A stretch of 34,626 bases of DNA, taken from assembly GCA_023958095.1 (NCBI GenBank), contig JAMLGJ010000032.1:1-34626 (forward strand). The letters are read 5' to 3'. The DNA comes from Microthrixaceae bacterium. Lineage in GTDB: Bacteria > Actinomycetota > Acidimicrobiia > Acidimicrobiales > Microtrichaceae. The notes under the pieces are model-generated. The model saw only the letters and a list, made by a program, of their open reading frames with translations, did not search any database and was not told where the DNA came from. The position numbers were made by a program, and so were the translations under genes. Shown piece by piece: positions 1 to 8,722 of the stretch (position 1 is its first letter; each line of letters begins with the position of its first letter).

Positions 1-13
1 CGATCAGTTCGCA

Positions 14-85
14 GGGGTGGGTGCAGGGGCGGGTGCAGGGGCGGGTGCAGGGGCGGGTGCAGGGGCGGGTGCAGGGGTGGGTGCA
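14..85. repeat. 12-bp G-rich tandem repeat
   Basis: Six consecutive copies of a 12-bp unit (ggggYgggtgca; the first and last copies carry T, the middle four C at Y), followed by a partial seventh copy. It lies just upstream of the ABC-F gene at the left edge of the sequence. Read in frame it would only encode an Ala/Gly run, so it is not treated as coding. It may be a true minisatellite or reflect poor assembly at the contig end. Confidence 0.85.
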
Positions 86-130
86 GGGGCGGTTCTCCGT
101 GGTGGGGGGTCGCGGGTACGGTGGGGCCAC

Positions 131-2134
131 GTGATCACGGTCTCGGGGCTCGCCAAGTCGCACGGCGGGCGCACCCTCTTCAGCGACGTCACGTTCCGTC
201 TCGTACCCGGTCGACGCGTCGCGCTCGTCGGTGGCAACGGCGTGGGCAAGACCACGATCCTCGAGATCATCGTGGGGGAGCAGGAGCCCGACAGCGGTGA
301 GGTGCACTCGGCGCGGGGTACCAGGATCGGCTACCTGCCCCAGGAGTTGACCGAACAGGTCGAGGGCTCCGTCATCGAGGAGGTCATGCGTGCGGTTGCC
401 CACGTGACCGAACTCGAGCAGCAGCTGGAGCGTCTGCTCCAGGACATCGCCGACACCGCCGCCGACGGAGCTGCACCCGATGCGGATGCCCATGAGCACG
501 CTCTGGTCGCCTACGGAGAAGCCCAGGACCGTTTCGAGCAGCTCGGCGGGTACGGCATCGAGGCCGAGGCCCGCCGGGTGCTCGCCGGACTCGGCTTCTC
601 CACGGTGGACATGGACCGGCCCGTGAGGGAGCTCTCGGGTGGGTGGCGCATGCGGGTCGCGCTGGCCCGCCTCATGCTCTCGGCACCCGACCTGCTGGTG
701 CTCGACGAGCCCACCAACCACCTGGATGTGGAATCCGTGGCATGGCTGGAGCGGTACCTCGCCGACTGGCCCGGTGCGATCCTGTTCGTGAGCCACGATC
801 GGGACTTCATCGACGCGGTGGCCGAACGGGTGATCGAGGTCTCCGGCGGGCGTGCCCTCGAGTACGTGGGCGGGTTCGCGGAGTTCGTGGTGCAGCGCGA
901 GGAACGACTGGCCGGCCTGCGTGCCGCGCAGGCACAGCAGCAACGCCAGGTTGAGCACCTGGAGCAGTTCATCGAGCGGTTCCGCTACAAGGCGACCAAG
1001 GCCCGCCAGGTGCAGAGCCGCATCAAGATGCTCGAGCGCCTCGACCGCATCGAGGTGCCCGACCGCACCGAACAGGCCGCACGCTTCGCGTTCCCTGCCC
1101 CCCAGCGGAGCTCGCGGGTGGTGATCGAGGTGGAGGACGCAACCGTCGGCTTCGACGGAAGGCCCGTGCTGAGCGATGTCGACCTGCTGGTGGAGCGCGG
1201 CCGCAAGCTGGCCCTGATCGGCCCCAACGGTGCCGGCAAGACGACCCTGTTGCGCATGATCCTGGGTGAACTCGAGCCAGACTCGGGTTCGGCGCGGCTC
1301 GGGGCCAACGTGGACGTGGCCCACTTCACCCAGCACCAGGTGGACACACTGCGCTTCGACCGAACGGTGCTCGAGGAGCTCCGCGCATCGGTGGGGGAGC
1401 AGAAGGGCCGCAACCTGCGCACGGTCCTGGCCGGTTTCGGGTTCCGGGGCGACGCCGTGGACCGCAAGGTGGCCGACCTCTCCGGCGGTGAGCGGACCCG
1501 CCTGGCCCTTGCGCGGATCATGGTCGACCCGGTCAACCTCCTCGTGCTCGACGAGCCGACGAACCACCTCGACCTGCCCAGCTGCGACGTGCTCGAGGAT
1601 GCGCTGGTTGCGTATCCCGGTACCGTGCTGCTCGTCACCCACGACCGCTACCTCATCAGGGAGGTTGCCGACGGACTGGTGGTGGTCAAGGACGGTGCCG
1701 CAGTGCTGCACGACGGCGTGGACGAGGGACTGCTCGCCCCGGGCGGCGCAACCACCACCGCAGGTTCGGCCAGCCCGGCATCGAACGGCCGGGGCACCCC
1801 GGTCTCGGGGCAGGACCGGGCCGGCGATGCCTCATCCCGCCGGGAGAACCGCGCCGAGGTGCGCAGGCGTGAGGCGGCCGAGCGCGAGCGCAGCGCCACC
1901 GGTACCCGCGAGGCGCGCAAGCGGGCCCAGCGTCTCGAACGCCAGGTGGCGAAGGCCGAGGCCGAGGTGGAGCGTCTCGGGGCGGAGCTGGCCGATCCGG
2001 GCATCTACGACGACCACCAGCGGGTGCGCGCACTCGCCGACGACCATGACGCCGCCAAGGAGCGTGCCGAGCAGCTGATGACGCAGTGGCTGCAGGCCCA
2101 GGAGGAACTCGAAGCCGCAGTGGCGGAGTCCTGA
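131..2134 (+). CDS. ABC-F family ATP-binding protein (duplicated ABC ATPase)
   Basis: A soluble protein of 667 aa with two ABC ATPase domains and no membrane segments, as in the ABC-F translation factors (Uup/EttA type) that act on the ribosome. Domain 1 has Walker A GGNGVGKTT (about residues 34-42), signature LSGGWRMRVALARLM (about 168) and Walker B LLVLDEPTNHLD (about 188). Domain 2 has GPNGAGKTT (about 364), LSGGERTRLALARIM (about 450) and a second LLVLDEPTNHLD. Between them lies a charged linker, and the C-terminal 100 residues are an Arg/Glu/Ala-rich coiled coil as in Uup. The GTG at 131 is chosen because the protein then begins MITVSGLAKSHGGRTLF, the usual family start; the reading frame stays open upstream only through the tandem repeat. 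Whether it confers antibiotic protection or is housekeeping cannot be told. Confidence 0.93.
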   Translation: MITVSGLAKSHGGRTLFSDVTFRLVPGRRVALVGGNGVGKTTILEIIVGEQEPDSGEVHSARGTRIGYLPQELTEQVEGSVIEEVMRAVAHVTELEQQLERLLQDIADTAADGAAPDADAHEHALVAYGEAQDRFEQLGGYGIEAEARRVLAGLGFSTVDMDRPVRELSGGWRMRVALARLMLSAPDLLVLDEPTNHLDVESVAWLERYLADWPGAILFVSHDRDFIDAVAERVIEVSGGRALEYVGGFAEFVVQREERLAGLRAAQAQQQRQVEHLEQFIERFRYKATKARQVQSRIKMLERLDRIEVPDRTEQAARFAFPAPQRSSRVVIEVEDATVGFDGRPVLSDVDLLVERGRKLALIGPNGAGKTTLLRMILGELEPDSGSARLGANVDVAHFTQHQVDTLRFDRTVLEELRASVGEQKGRNLRTVLAGFGFRGDAVDRKVADLSGGERTRLALARIMVDPVNLLVLDEPTNHLDLPSCDVLEDALVAYPGTVLLVTHDRYLIREVADGLVVVKDGAAVLHDGVDEGLLAPGGATTTAGSASPASNGRGTPVSGQDRAGDASSRRENRAEVRRREAAERERSATGTREARKRAQRLERQVAKAEAEVERLGAELADPGIYDDHQRVRALADDHDAAKERAEQLMTQWLQAQEELEAAVAES

Positions 2135-2151
2135 GCTGCGATTCGGCTGCG

Positions 2152-2619
2152 TCAGACCTCGGCTGTGAGGTCGAGCTGGTTGAGCACGATCCGCGTGGAG
2201 GACTCCTCCACGCCACCCTCGGCCCGCCAGGTGGTGAGCAGTTCGTCGAGTCGCGGCACGTCCGCACAGGCGAGCATGACCACGTAGTCGTGTGCCCCGG
2301 TCACGTGCATGGCGGCCCGGACCTCGGGGGTTCGCGACAGGATCCGTTCGAACTCGCCGTGGTCGGTGCCACGGACCATCCGGATCTCGGTGATGGCCTG
2401 GAGCCCGACTCCCAGTCTCGCCAGGTCCACCTCGGCCCCGTAGCCGGTGATGATGCCATTGGACTCCAGACGCCGCACACGCTCGGCGGTGGCCGATGCC
2501 CCGAGCCCCACGCGCTCACCCAGGTCCCGCCACGTGATGCGGCCATGGGTTCGCAGGATGCCGATGATCTTGTGGTCGATGTCGTCGATGACCGTGGTAT
2601 CCTCGGTATGAGAGTCCAT
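2152..2619 (-). CDS. Lrp/AsnC family transcriptional regulator
   Basis: 155 aa with an N-terminal AsnC-type winged helix-turn-helix (about residues 10-60, containing ITWRDLGERVGLGASATAERVRRLE) and a C-terminal RAM ligand-binding domain (about 70-150). Such proteins bind DNA as dimers or octamers and sense amino acids. It is divergent from a LysE-type exporter, the classic Lrp/LysE arrangement, so it probably controls that exporter in response to the exported amino acid. The ATG at 2619 is preferred over the GTG at 2628 because a TATTGT -10-like hexamer lies 7 nt upstream of the ATG and overlaps the GTG, which points to a leaderless transcript. Confidence 0.92.
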   Translation of the reverse strand: MDSHTEDTTVIDDIDHKIIGILRTHGRITWRDLGERVGLGASATAERVRRLESNGIITGYGAEVDLARLGVGLQAITEIRMVRGTDHGEFERILSRTPEVRAAMHVTGAHDYVVMLACADVPRLDELLTTWRAEGGVEESSTRIVLNQLDLTAEV

Positions 2620-2626
2620 GCGGGAC

Positions 2627-2665
2627 ACAATACCGGCTGAAAGACGGCTCCAGCCATGAGATAGT
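2627..2665. promoter_or_regulatory. Divergent promoters between Lrp and LysE genes
   Basis: On the minus strand TATTGT (2632-2627) is followed by 7 nt and the ATG of the Lrp gene. On the plus strand GATAGT (2660-2665) is followed by 7 nt and the ATG of the LysE gene. Neither ORF has a convincing Shine-Dalgarno sequence. Both spacings fit leaderless transcripts, common in actinobacteria. An Lrp operator would have to lie in the 27 bp between the hexamers; no clear palindrome longer than 4-bp arms is seen. Inferred from motif spacing only. Confidence 0.45.
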
Positions 2666-2672
2666 CGGTGAC

Positions 2673-3287
2673 ATGAATGCCTCGAACGTATTCATCGGCC
2701 TGGCCACCGGCATTCCGGTGATGATCGTCGTGGGGCCTGTGGCGTTGCTCCTGGTCGAACAGGGGATGCGGCACGGGTTCGTGGGTGGCATCCCCGCAGC
2801 GGCCGGTGTGGCCACCACCGACTTCAGCTTCTCGGCGGTGGCGGCGGCGGTGGGTGCCGGTGCGGCCCGGGTACTCGAACCGGCCCAGGGTGCCCTGCAC
2901 CTGTTCGCATTCGCGGTGCTGGCACTCCTGGCGGTCAGCACGTTCAGTTCCGCCCGCCGTGACCTGGTCACCGCGGGAGCCGGTGGCGCTGCATCCGCCA
3001 GCACCCCCCGGAGTGGGCTGGCCAGGGCCGCGACGTTCGTCGCCGTGACGGCGAGCAACCCGATCACGATCGTGGTCTTCGCATCGTTCGTGCTCAGCGG
3101 TCGGGAGGGAATCGGCTCAGCCGGGTGGGTTCTCGGCATGACGCTCGCGTCGATGCTCGTGAGCTCGCTCTACCTCGGGGTCGGCCACGGTCTGGGACGG
3201 GTGCTGACCGATCGCGCCGCTGCACGAATGCGCATGGCCGGGGCGGTCGGAATCGCACTCCTGGGACTGTGGTTCGCGTTCGCCTGA
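2673..3287 (+). CDS. LysE/RhtB family amino-acid exporter
   Basis: 204-aa hydrophobic protein with about six predicted membrane helices and the family's N-terminal pattern (GLATGIPVMIVVGPVALLLV, followed by EQGMRHGFVGG). LysE/RhtB transporters export amino acids or related small molecules across the cytoplasmic membrane, driven by proton motive force. The divergent Lrp-type gene supports amino-acid-responsive export. The substrate cannot be assigned from sequence. The ATG at 2673 is used; it lacks a ribosome binding site but sits 7 nt after a GATAGT hexamer. Confidence 0.88.
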   Translation: MNASNVFIGLATGIPVMIVVGPVALLLVEQGMRHGFVGGIPAAAGVATTDFSFSAVAAAVGAGAARVLEPAQGALHLFAFAVLALLAVSTFSSARRDLVTAGAGGAASASTPRSGLARAATFVAVTASNPITIVVFASFVLSGREGIGSAGWVLGMTLASMLVSSLYLGVGHGLGRVLTDRAAARMRMAGAVGIALLGLWFAFA

Positions 3288-3315
3288 CAACTCCCGCCCA
3301 GCCGAAGCCGGCCAC

Positions 3316-4968
3316 TCAGCTGACCAGGTGCCGTCCGGATTCGGCGGTGGACTTCGCCCACGGATAGTCGGGCTTTCCCGACGGTGCCCGCTGCACCGAC
3401 TCCACGATGTGGAGCTCGCGGGGCACCTTGTAGCCCGCGACGAGTTTGCGGCAGGCCTCGTCCAACTCCTCCAGCGTTGCCGACTGGCCGTCGCGGAACT
3501 GCACCACCGCGGCGACCCGCTGTCCGAAGCGTTCGTCGGGGACGCCCACGACGAGGCAGTCGAACACAGCGGGATGGGACTTGATCGCCGCCTCGACCTC
3601 CTCCGGGAAGATCTTCTCACCACCGGAGTTGATCGAAACGGTGCCACGGCCCAGCATCACGAGGCCGCCGTCGTCGCTCCAACGTGCGTTGTCCCCCGAC
3701 ACCGCGTATCGCTGTCCGTTGGCCGCGGTCACGAAGTTCGCGGCGGTCTTCTCGGGGTCCTTGTAGTAGCCGAGGGGAATGTTGCCACCGCGGCCCAGCA
3801 TCCCGATGCGGTCGTCGCCGGGCTCGATGATCTGCAGGTCCTCGTCGAGCACGACCACGTCGCGTCCGGCGTTCACCTTGGGGCCGCCCCCTTCGGCACG
3901 CTCCCCCTTGGCGGCGACCCGGATCCCGTTGAAGCCGCCCTCGGTGGACCCGATCGAGTCGGTGATGACCAGGTCGGGGAAGTAGTCGAGGAACCGGTCC
4001 TTGAGAGACTGGGAGAACAGCGCCGCCGAGGACGACAGGCTGAGCAGGCTGGAGGTGTCCCAGCGGCCCGGGTTGGCGTCCAGCGCATCGATCATCGGGC
4101 GCGCGATCGCATCGCCGGTGATGATCATCGAGTTGATCCCGTGGCGGTCCACTGCGTCCCACACCGCCTCGGCATCGAAGCGCCTCAGCATCACGATCGT
4201 GGATCCGATGAACCACTGGCTCAGCGTCGCGATCTGCGCGGCGCCGTGCATGAGCGGCGGGATGATGCAGAACACGAGTCCCGACGGTGACGCCGCGGCC
4301 TGCTCGGCCTTGGTGTACTCGCTCTCGACGCGCTCGTTGGTCATGGCGTTGATGCCCTGTCCGAGCGCGAAGTAGATGTCCTCGCTGCGCCAGAGCACGC
4401 CCTTGGGCATGCCCGTGGTGCCACCGGTGTAGATGATGTAGGTGTCGTCTCCCGAGCGCTCGGGGAACGACCGTCCCGGGGCACCTTGGGCCACGACCGT
4501 CTCGAAGGGAATCGAGCCGAGCGTCGCGAGCGCCCCCGCGGTTCCCTCCGGGAGCTCGCTCGGGTCGTCCTCGTGTTCCAGGTGCACGAAGGTGTCGAGC
4601 CGCTCCGAGGCCTCGGCGACCGCTTCGAGGCGTGTGGCGTACTCCTCGTCGAACACGCAGGCCACGATGTCGGAGTTGTCGATCAGGTACTCGAGCTCCG
4701 CCTCCACGTAGCGGTAGTTGATGTTGATCGGCACCGCCCGGACCTTGAGGCATCCGAGCATCGCGGAGACCCAGCCCTCTGAGTTCATCGCGTAGATGCC
4801 CACGTGGTCCCCGGGGGACACACCGTTGTCGGCCAGCCAGTGACCGACGCGGTTGGCGCGCTCGTCCACTTCCGCGAAGGTCCAGGACCGGTCCCGGTAG
4901 ATGAGCGCCGTGCGCTCGGGAACCGCGTCGACGGTGTGTTCGAACAGGTCTGCGATGTTGTAGGCCAC
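3316..4968 (-). CDS. Acyl-CoA synthetase, AMP-binding (FadD19-like)
   Basis: 550 aa, full length for an ANL-superfamily acyl-CoA ligase that activates a carboxylic acid via an acyl-adenylate. The ATP loop TGGTTGMPKG is at residues 181-190; the hinge/C-terminal segment contains GRGTVSINSGGEKIFPEEVE and the end carries the GKPDY region with the catalytic lysine. From memory the sequence resembles mycobacterial FadD19, including TDSIGS, GNIPLGYYKD and SINSGGEK, a ligase for steroid side-chain or fatty acids; the substrate here is inferred. The GTG at 4968 starts the family-like MAYNIADLFEHTVDAVPERTA. It lies 51 nt downstream of the WS/DGAT gene on the same strand and is probably co-transcribed, pairing acyl-CoA formation with acyl transfer. 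Confidence 0.9.
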   Translation of the reverse strand: MAYNIADLFEHTVDAVPERTALIYRDRSWTFAEVDERANRVGHWLADNGVSPGDHVGIYAMNSEGWVSAMLGCLKVRAVPININYRYVEAELEYLIDNSDIVACVFDEEYATRLEAVAEASERLDTFVHLEHEDDPSELPEGTAGALATLGSIPFETVVAQGAPGRSFPERSGDDTYIIYTGGTTGMPKGVLWRSEDIYFALGQGINAMTNERVESEYTKAEQAAASPSGLVFCIIPPLMHGAAQIATLSQWFIGSTIVMLRRFDAEAVWDAVDRHGINSMIITGDAIARPMIDALDANPGRWDTSSLLSLSSSAALFSQSLKDRFLDYFPDLVITDSIGSTEGGFNGIRVAAKGERAEGGGPKVNAGRDVVVLDEDLQIIEPGDDRIGMLGRGGNIPLGYYKDPEKTAANFVTAANGQRYAVSGDNARWSDDGGLVMLGRGTVSINSGGEKIFPEEVEAAIKSHPAVFDCLVVGVPDERFGQRVAAVVQFRDGQSATLEELDEACRKLVAGYKVPRELHIVESVQRAPSGKPDYPWAKSTAESGRHLVS

Positions 4969-5019
4969 GACTGGAATCTAGAACACGTTGCAGCCCGTTG
5001 CCGGTGCCGGGAGTGGGGT

Positions 5020-6603
5020 TCAGTCCGAGGTGCGCTCGCGCTTGGCCACTCGCTTCGCGGGCGCCCGCTTTCCGGACGGAGCCTTCCTGGTGGAGCCGTT
5101 CGAGGAAGAACCCTTCGCAGGTGACTTCTTCGACTTGCCCGAGGTGCCGGAGCGCTTCCGGGCCGCCTTGGACGTGGCGGTGACCGGAGCTGCGGACTTG
5201 GTGACCGTCGGGTCGCGTTCCTCGGCAAGGGCCAGCAACTCCTCGAAGGCCGGGCGCACCGCCTCGGCCAGTTCCCATACGTCGGGAACCAGCTCCCGGT
5301 CGGCCATGAAACCGATGTCGATGTGTTCCCGGTACGACAACACGGTGATGTTGAGCCCCGCCCCGTCCATGATCGGACCCATCGGGTAGGCCGCCACCAG
5401 CTCCGCACCGCCGAGGTAGAGGGGGAACGGCGGCCCGGGCACGTTGGAGATCACCAGGTTGTGCACCGGCCGCAGGGACTCGTTCATCGAGCCGTACAGC
5501 CGGGAGGCGAGTCCGAAGGTGCGCGGAGCGGCCCACTCGGCCCAGTCGGTGAGCGTGCGCGCCCCGACCAGCTCGTGGTCCGACTTCGCCCCTCCGGTGG
5601 ACTCGCAGATCGCCGCGAGCCGGTCGCCGGGGTCCTCCAGGTCCGTGGCCAGGGAGGTGAACATCGCGGACACCTTGTTGCCGAGGCTGCCCTTTTCGTC
5701 GTCCACCCGCACCGACACCGGACACGTGGCCACGAGGGGCTCCTCGGGTACCCCGCCGTGGTCCGCCAGGTAGCGGCGGAGCGTGCCGGAACACAGCGCG
5801 AGGATCACGTCGTTCAGCTTCACCCCCAGAGCGTCCTTCACCGCCTTGGTCTGCTCGAGTGGCACCCTGGCGAACGAAACGGCGCGGTGCGGGCCGATGG
5901 CCCTGTTCCACGGGGTGCGCGGAGCGGTGAGGGGCACCGCCCCGTGGATGACATCGGGGTCACGCGCAGCGCGCACGAGACTCGACACGCTGTCGACCGT
6001 GCGTTTCAGCAGGCCGAAGGAATCGCGGGCGAGTCGCAGCTTCGACAGGGCGGCGTAGGTGAGCAGCTCCTGGTCGGTGGGAATGCGTTCCGGTTCGACG
6101 GGTTGTGGTTCGAGCCCCCGACCCTCGGGTGTGAGGTCGTACATCTCGGTCATGATCTCGGCGCCCGAGGCTCCGTCGATGGCGGAGTGGTGGACCTTGA
6201 CCACGAAACCGATCCGGTCGTGCTTGAGCCCCTCGATGACCCACGCCTCCCACAACGGACGGGTCCGGTCCAACGGGATCGAGGCGATCTGCGCGGCCAC
6301 CTCGGCGAGCTCCCGGCGCCCACCCGGGGCGGGACACCCGATCCGCCTCACGTGGTAGTCCAGGTTGAAGTTGGGGTCCTCCACCCACACCGGATGGTGG
6401 AACTGGAAGGGCACCTGCACGAGGCGCCGCCGGAAGGGCGGGACGAGGTGCAGTCGCGACCGGATGTGCTCCTTGAGCGCCTCGAAGCTGTAGCCCCCCT
6501 CCATGGTGGTGACGTCGTAGATCCCCGTCATCGCCACGTGCATGTGGGCCGAGGGTGTCTCGATGTACAGGAAGGCGGCGTCCATGCCGGTGAGGCGTTC
6601 CAT
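5020..6603 (-). CDS. Wax ester synthase/diacylglycerol acyltransferase (WS/DGAT) with basic C-terminal tail
   Basis: 527 aa. The active-site motif HHSAIDG (HHxxxDG) is at 138-144, and the N-terminus MERLTGMDAAFLYIETPSAHMHV is typical of bacterial WS/DGAT enzymes, which make triacylglycerol or wax esters from acyl-CoA at the membrane/lipid-body surface. The core ends near residue 468; the last 59 residues are a low-complexity Lys/Arg/Ser/Ala tail with about 18 basic residues, similar in composition to histone-H1-like tails and not part of the usual enzyme. The ATG at 6603 is chosen because GGGGAAGA lies 8 nt upstream; a TTG six codons earlier is possible. It precedes the acyl-CoA ligase gene and is divergent from acetoacetyl-CoA synthetase. 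Confidence 0.92.
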   Translation of the reverse strand: MERLTGMDAAFLYIETPSAHMHVAMTGIYDVTTMEGGYSFEALKEHIRSRLHLVPPFRRRLVQVPFQFHHPVWVEDPNFNLDYHVRRIGCPAPGGRRELAEVAAQIASIPLDRTRPLWEAWVIEGLKHDRIGFVVKVHHSAIDGASGAEIMTEMYDLTPEGRGLEPQPVEPERIPTDQELLTYAALSKLRLARDSFGLLKRTVDSVSSLVRAARDPDVIHGAVPLTAPRTPWNRAIGPHRAVSFARVPLEQTKAVKDALGVKLNDVILALCSGTLRRYLADHGGVPEEPLVATCPVSVRVDDEKGSLGNKVSAMFTSLATDLEDPGDRLAAICESTGGAKSDHELVGARTLTDWAEWAAPRTFGLASRLYGSMNESLRPVHNLVISNVPGPPFPLYLGGAELVAAYPMGPIMDGAGLNITVLSYREHIDIGFMADRELVPDVWELAEAVRPAFEELLALAEERDPTVTKSAAPVTATSKAARKRSGTSGKSKKSPAKGSSSNGSTRKAPSGKRAPAKRVAKRERTSD

Positions 6604-6678
6604 CGGGCCATTCTTCCCCAAGTGCTCGGGTGCGTGCTGAACGGCGATCAGGGCGCGCCCTGGTGGCAGACTCCGGAG

Positions 6679-8685
6679 ATGGGCAATGCAGCACCAGCAC
6701 CGTTGTGGGTCCCCTCAAGCGAGCGGATCGGGACCAGCGCCATGGAGGGATTCAGGCGCACCGCCGAGAGATGCACCGGGGGTGCGATGGCCGACTCGGT
6801 GGCCCTGCACCGGTGGTCCGTGGAGGAACCCGAGGAGTTCTGGGGGGTGCTCTTCGACGAGATGCTCCCCGGCGTGCAGCGTCCCGGGCCGGCACTGCGG
6901 CCCGACCCGTCGGGTCACCCCGCTCGTGCGAAGTGGTTCCCGGGAGTCGAGCTGAACGTCGCCGAGGTGATCCTCACGGGCCGCGGCGCGGACGTGGACG
7001 AGCCGATGTTCGTCTCGGTGGACGAGACGGGTCGCCGCAGGGTGACCACGCGGGGCGAGGCCCGCCGGCAGGTGGGAGCGATCGCGGCTGCCCTGCGGGC
7101 CGAGGGTGTCGGGGCCGGGGATCGCGTGGCGGTGTGGATGCCCAACGTCGACACGACGATGCTGGTGATGCTCGCGGCGGCGTCCATCGGCGCGGTCTTC
7201 GCCTCGACCTCGCCCGACTTCGGAGCGGCCGGTGTGATCGACCGGTTCGGCCAGATCGAACCCGTCGTGCTGGTCGCCGCCGATGGCTACACCTATGGCG
7301 GCAGGCGCTTCGACCGTCGCGAAGAGCTGGCTTCGATCATGGCCGGCCTCCCGTCGTTGCGGCGCGCCGTGGTGCTGGGTTTCCTCGAAGAGGCCCCGGA
7401 CCTCTCACGACTGGCCGGGTCCGGTCCCGTCGTGGACTTCGCGGCATGGACCGCCCCGCACGAGGGAACCGAGCCGTCGTTCACGCGGTTGCCGTTCGAC
7501 CATCCGTGGTACGTGTTGTTCTCCTCGGGCACCACCGGCGTCCCGAAGTGCATCGTGCACCGCAGCGGTGGAGTGCTGTTGCAGCACCTCAAGGAACACC
7601 AGCTGCACTGCGGGATCGGCCCCGGCGACCGGGTGTGCTACTTCACCACGGCCGGCTGGATGATGTGGAACTGGCTCGCATCGGTACCCGCATCGGGTGC
7701 CACGGCGGTGCTGTACGAGGGCAACCCCTTCGAGCCGGGTCCCGGCAGGCTGTGGGAGCTGGCCGAGAGCGAGCGGCTCACGTTCCTCGGTGTCTCGGCC
7801 AAGTACGTGGACTCCGTGGCCAGGGCCGGCTACCGCCCCGAGTCGGAGGTCACGCTGCCGACCCTTCGCACGGTCGCCTCCACCGGCTCGCCGCTGTCAC
7901 CGGAGTCCTTCGAATGGCTCCACGAAGCGGTCGGCCCGGCGTGTGCCCCCGATGGCCTGCACGTCGCGTCGATCTCCGGTGGCACCGACCTGTGCGGCTG
8001 CTTCGTGTGCGGTGACCCGACCCGGGCCGTGCACAGCGGTGAGATCCAGGGTCCGGCGCTGGGGATGGCCGTCGACGTCTGGGATGACGCGGGCCGTCGC
8101 TGCGCACCGGGGGAGCGCGGCGAGCTGGTGTGCACCGAGGCCTTTCCGTCCACACCGCTCGGATTCTGGGGGGACGGCCCCCTCGGAGAGGTGGGTCCGC
8201 GCTTCTCGGCTGCGTACTTCGAGCGTTTCGAGGGCGTGTGGGCACACGGGGACTTCGCCAGCTGGACCGACCACGGCGGGATCGTGATCCACGGACGTTC
8301 CGACACGACGCTGAACCCCGGTGGGGTGCGCATCGGCACAGCGGAGATCTACCGGCAGACCGAAGGCGTGCCCGGGGTCGTGGAGTCACTCGTGTTCGGT
8401 CTCGAAGCCGGCGGTGACGTGCAGGTCGTGTTGCTGGTCCGTCTCGCCGATGGTGTCGCCCTCGACGAGGATCTCGCCGCGCGGATCCGTGGGCGCATCC
8501 GCACCGGCTGCTCGCCACGGCACGTGCCGGCAGCCATCCACGCGGTGGACGACCTGCCGCGCACCCGCTCGGGCAAGCTCGCAGAACTGGCGGTGGCCGA
8601 CCGGGTGAACGGCCGGGAGGTTCGCAACACCACCGCACTGGCCAACCCCGAATCGCTGGATTCGATCGCAGCGATCTTCTCCTGA
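6679..8685 (+). CDS. Acetoacetate-CoA ligase (acetoacetyl-CoA synthetase)
   Basis: 668 aa, matching the usual 650-670 aa of this family. It converts acetoacetate, ATP and CoA to acetoacetyl-CoA. The N-terminus (PLWVPSSERIGTSAMEGF, then LHRWSVEEPEEFW) is diagnostic of acetoacetyl-CoA synthetases and decides the ATG at 6679; a later ATG at 6787 would remove it. Further motifs are the ATP loop SSGTTGVPK (about 282-290), FTTAGWMMWNWL, and the C-terminal catalytic lysine K633 in RTRSGKLAELAV. The start lacks a well-spaced ribosome binding site (GGAG directly abuts the ATG), so it is moderately sure. It is divergent from the WS/DGAT gene and fits the lipid/ketone-body carbon theme of this part of the window. 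Confidence 0.9.
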   Translation: MGNAAPAPLWVPSSERIGTSAMEGFRRTAERCTGGAMADSVALHRWSVEEPEEFWGVLFDEMLPGVQRPGPALRPDPSGHPARAKWFPGVELNVAEVILTGRGADVDEPMFVSVDETGRRRVTTRGEARRQVGAIAAALRAEGVGAGDRVAVWMPNVDTTMLVMLAAASIGAVFASTSPDFGAAGVIDRFGQIEPVVLVAADGYTYGGRRFDRREELASIMAGLPSLRRAVVLGFLEEAPDLSRLAGSGPVVDFAAWTAPHEGTEPSFTRLPFDHPWYVLFSSGTTGVPKCIVHRSGGVLLQHLKEHQLHCGIGPGDRVCYFTTAGWMMWNWLASVPASGATAVLYEGNPFEPGPGRLWELAESERLTFLGVSAKYVDSVARAGYRPESEVTLPTLRTVASTGSPLSPESFEWLHEAVGPACAPDGLHVASISGGTDLCGCFVCGDPTRAVHSGEIQGPALGMAVDVWDDAGRRCAPGERGELVCTEAFPSTPLGFWGDGPLGEVGPRFSAAYFERFEGVWAHGDFASWTDHGGIVIHGRSDTTLNPGGVRIGTAEIYRQTEGVPGVVESLVFGLEAGGDVQVVLLVRLADGVALDEDLAARIRGRIRTGCSPRHVPAAIHAVDDLPRTRSGKLAELAVADRVNGREVRNTTALANPESLDSIAAIFS

Positions 8686-8722
8686 GCCTCACAACGGCCG
8701 TGTCGGGGCCGATTGGACCCCG

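Noticed and set aside
14..85. CRISPR array
   Set aside because: The repeats are 12 bp, directly abutting and without spacers.
17..130. Upstream GTG start for the ABC-F protein, giving a Gly/Ala-repeat N-terminus
   Set aside because: The extra residues come only from the tandem repeat; family members begin at the GTG at 131.
3617..5911. 764-aa minus-strand open frame
   Set aside because: It overlaps the acyl-CoA ligase and WS/DGAT genes in another frame on the same strand and is Arg/Gly-rich without any domain.
5323..6678. Long open frame upstream of acetoacetyl-CoA synthetase in the same frame
   Set aside because: It runs antisense through the WS/DGAT gene, has low-complexity His/Arg/Gly/Val composition and precedes the family-typical N-terminus; it is open only because of the high GC content.
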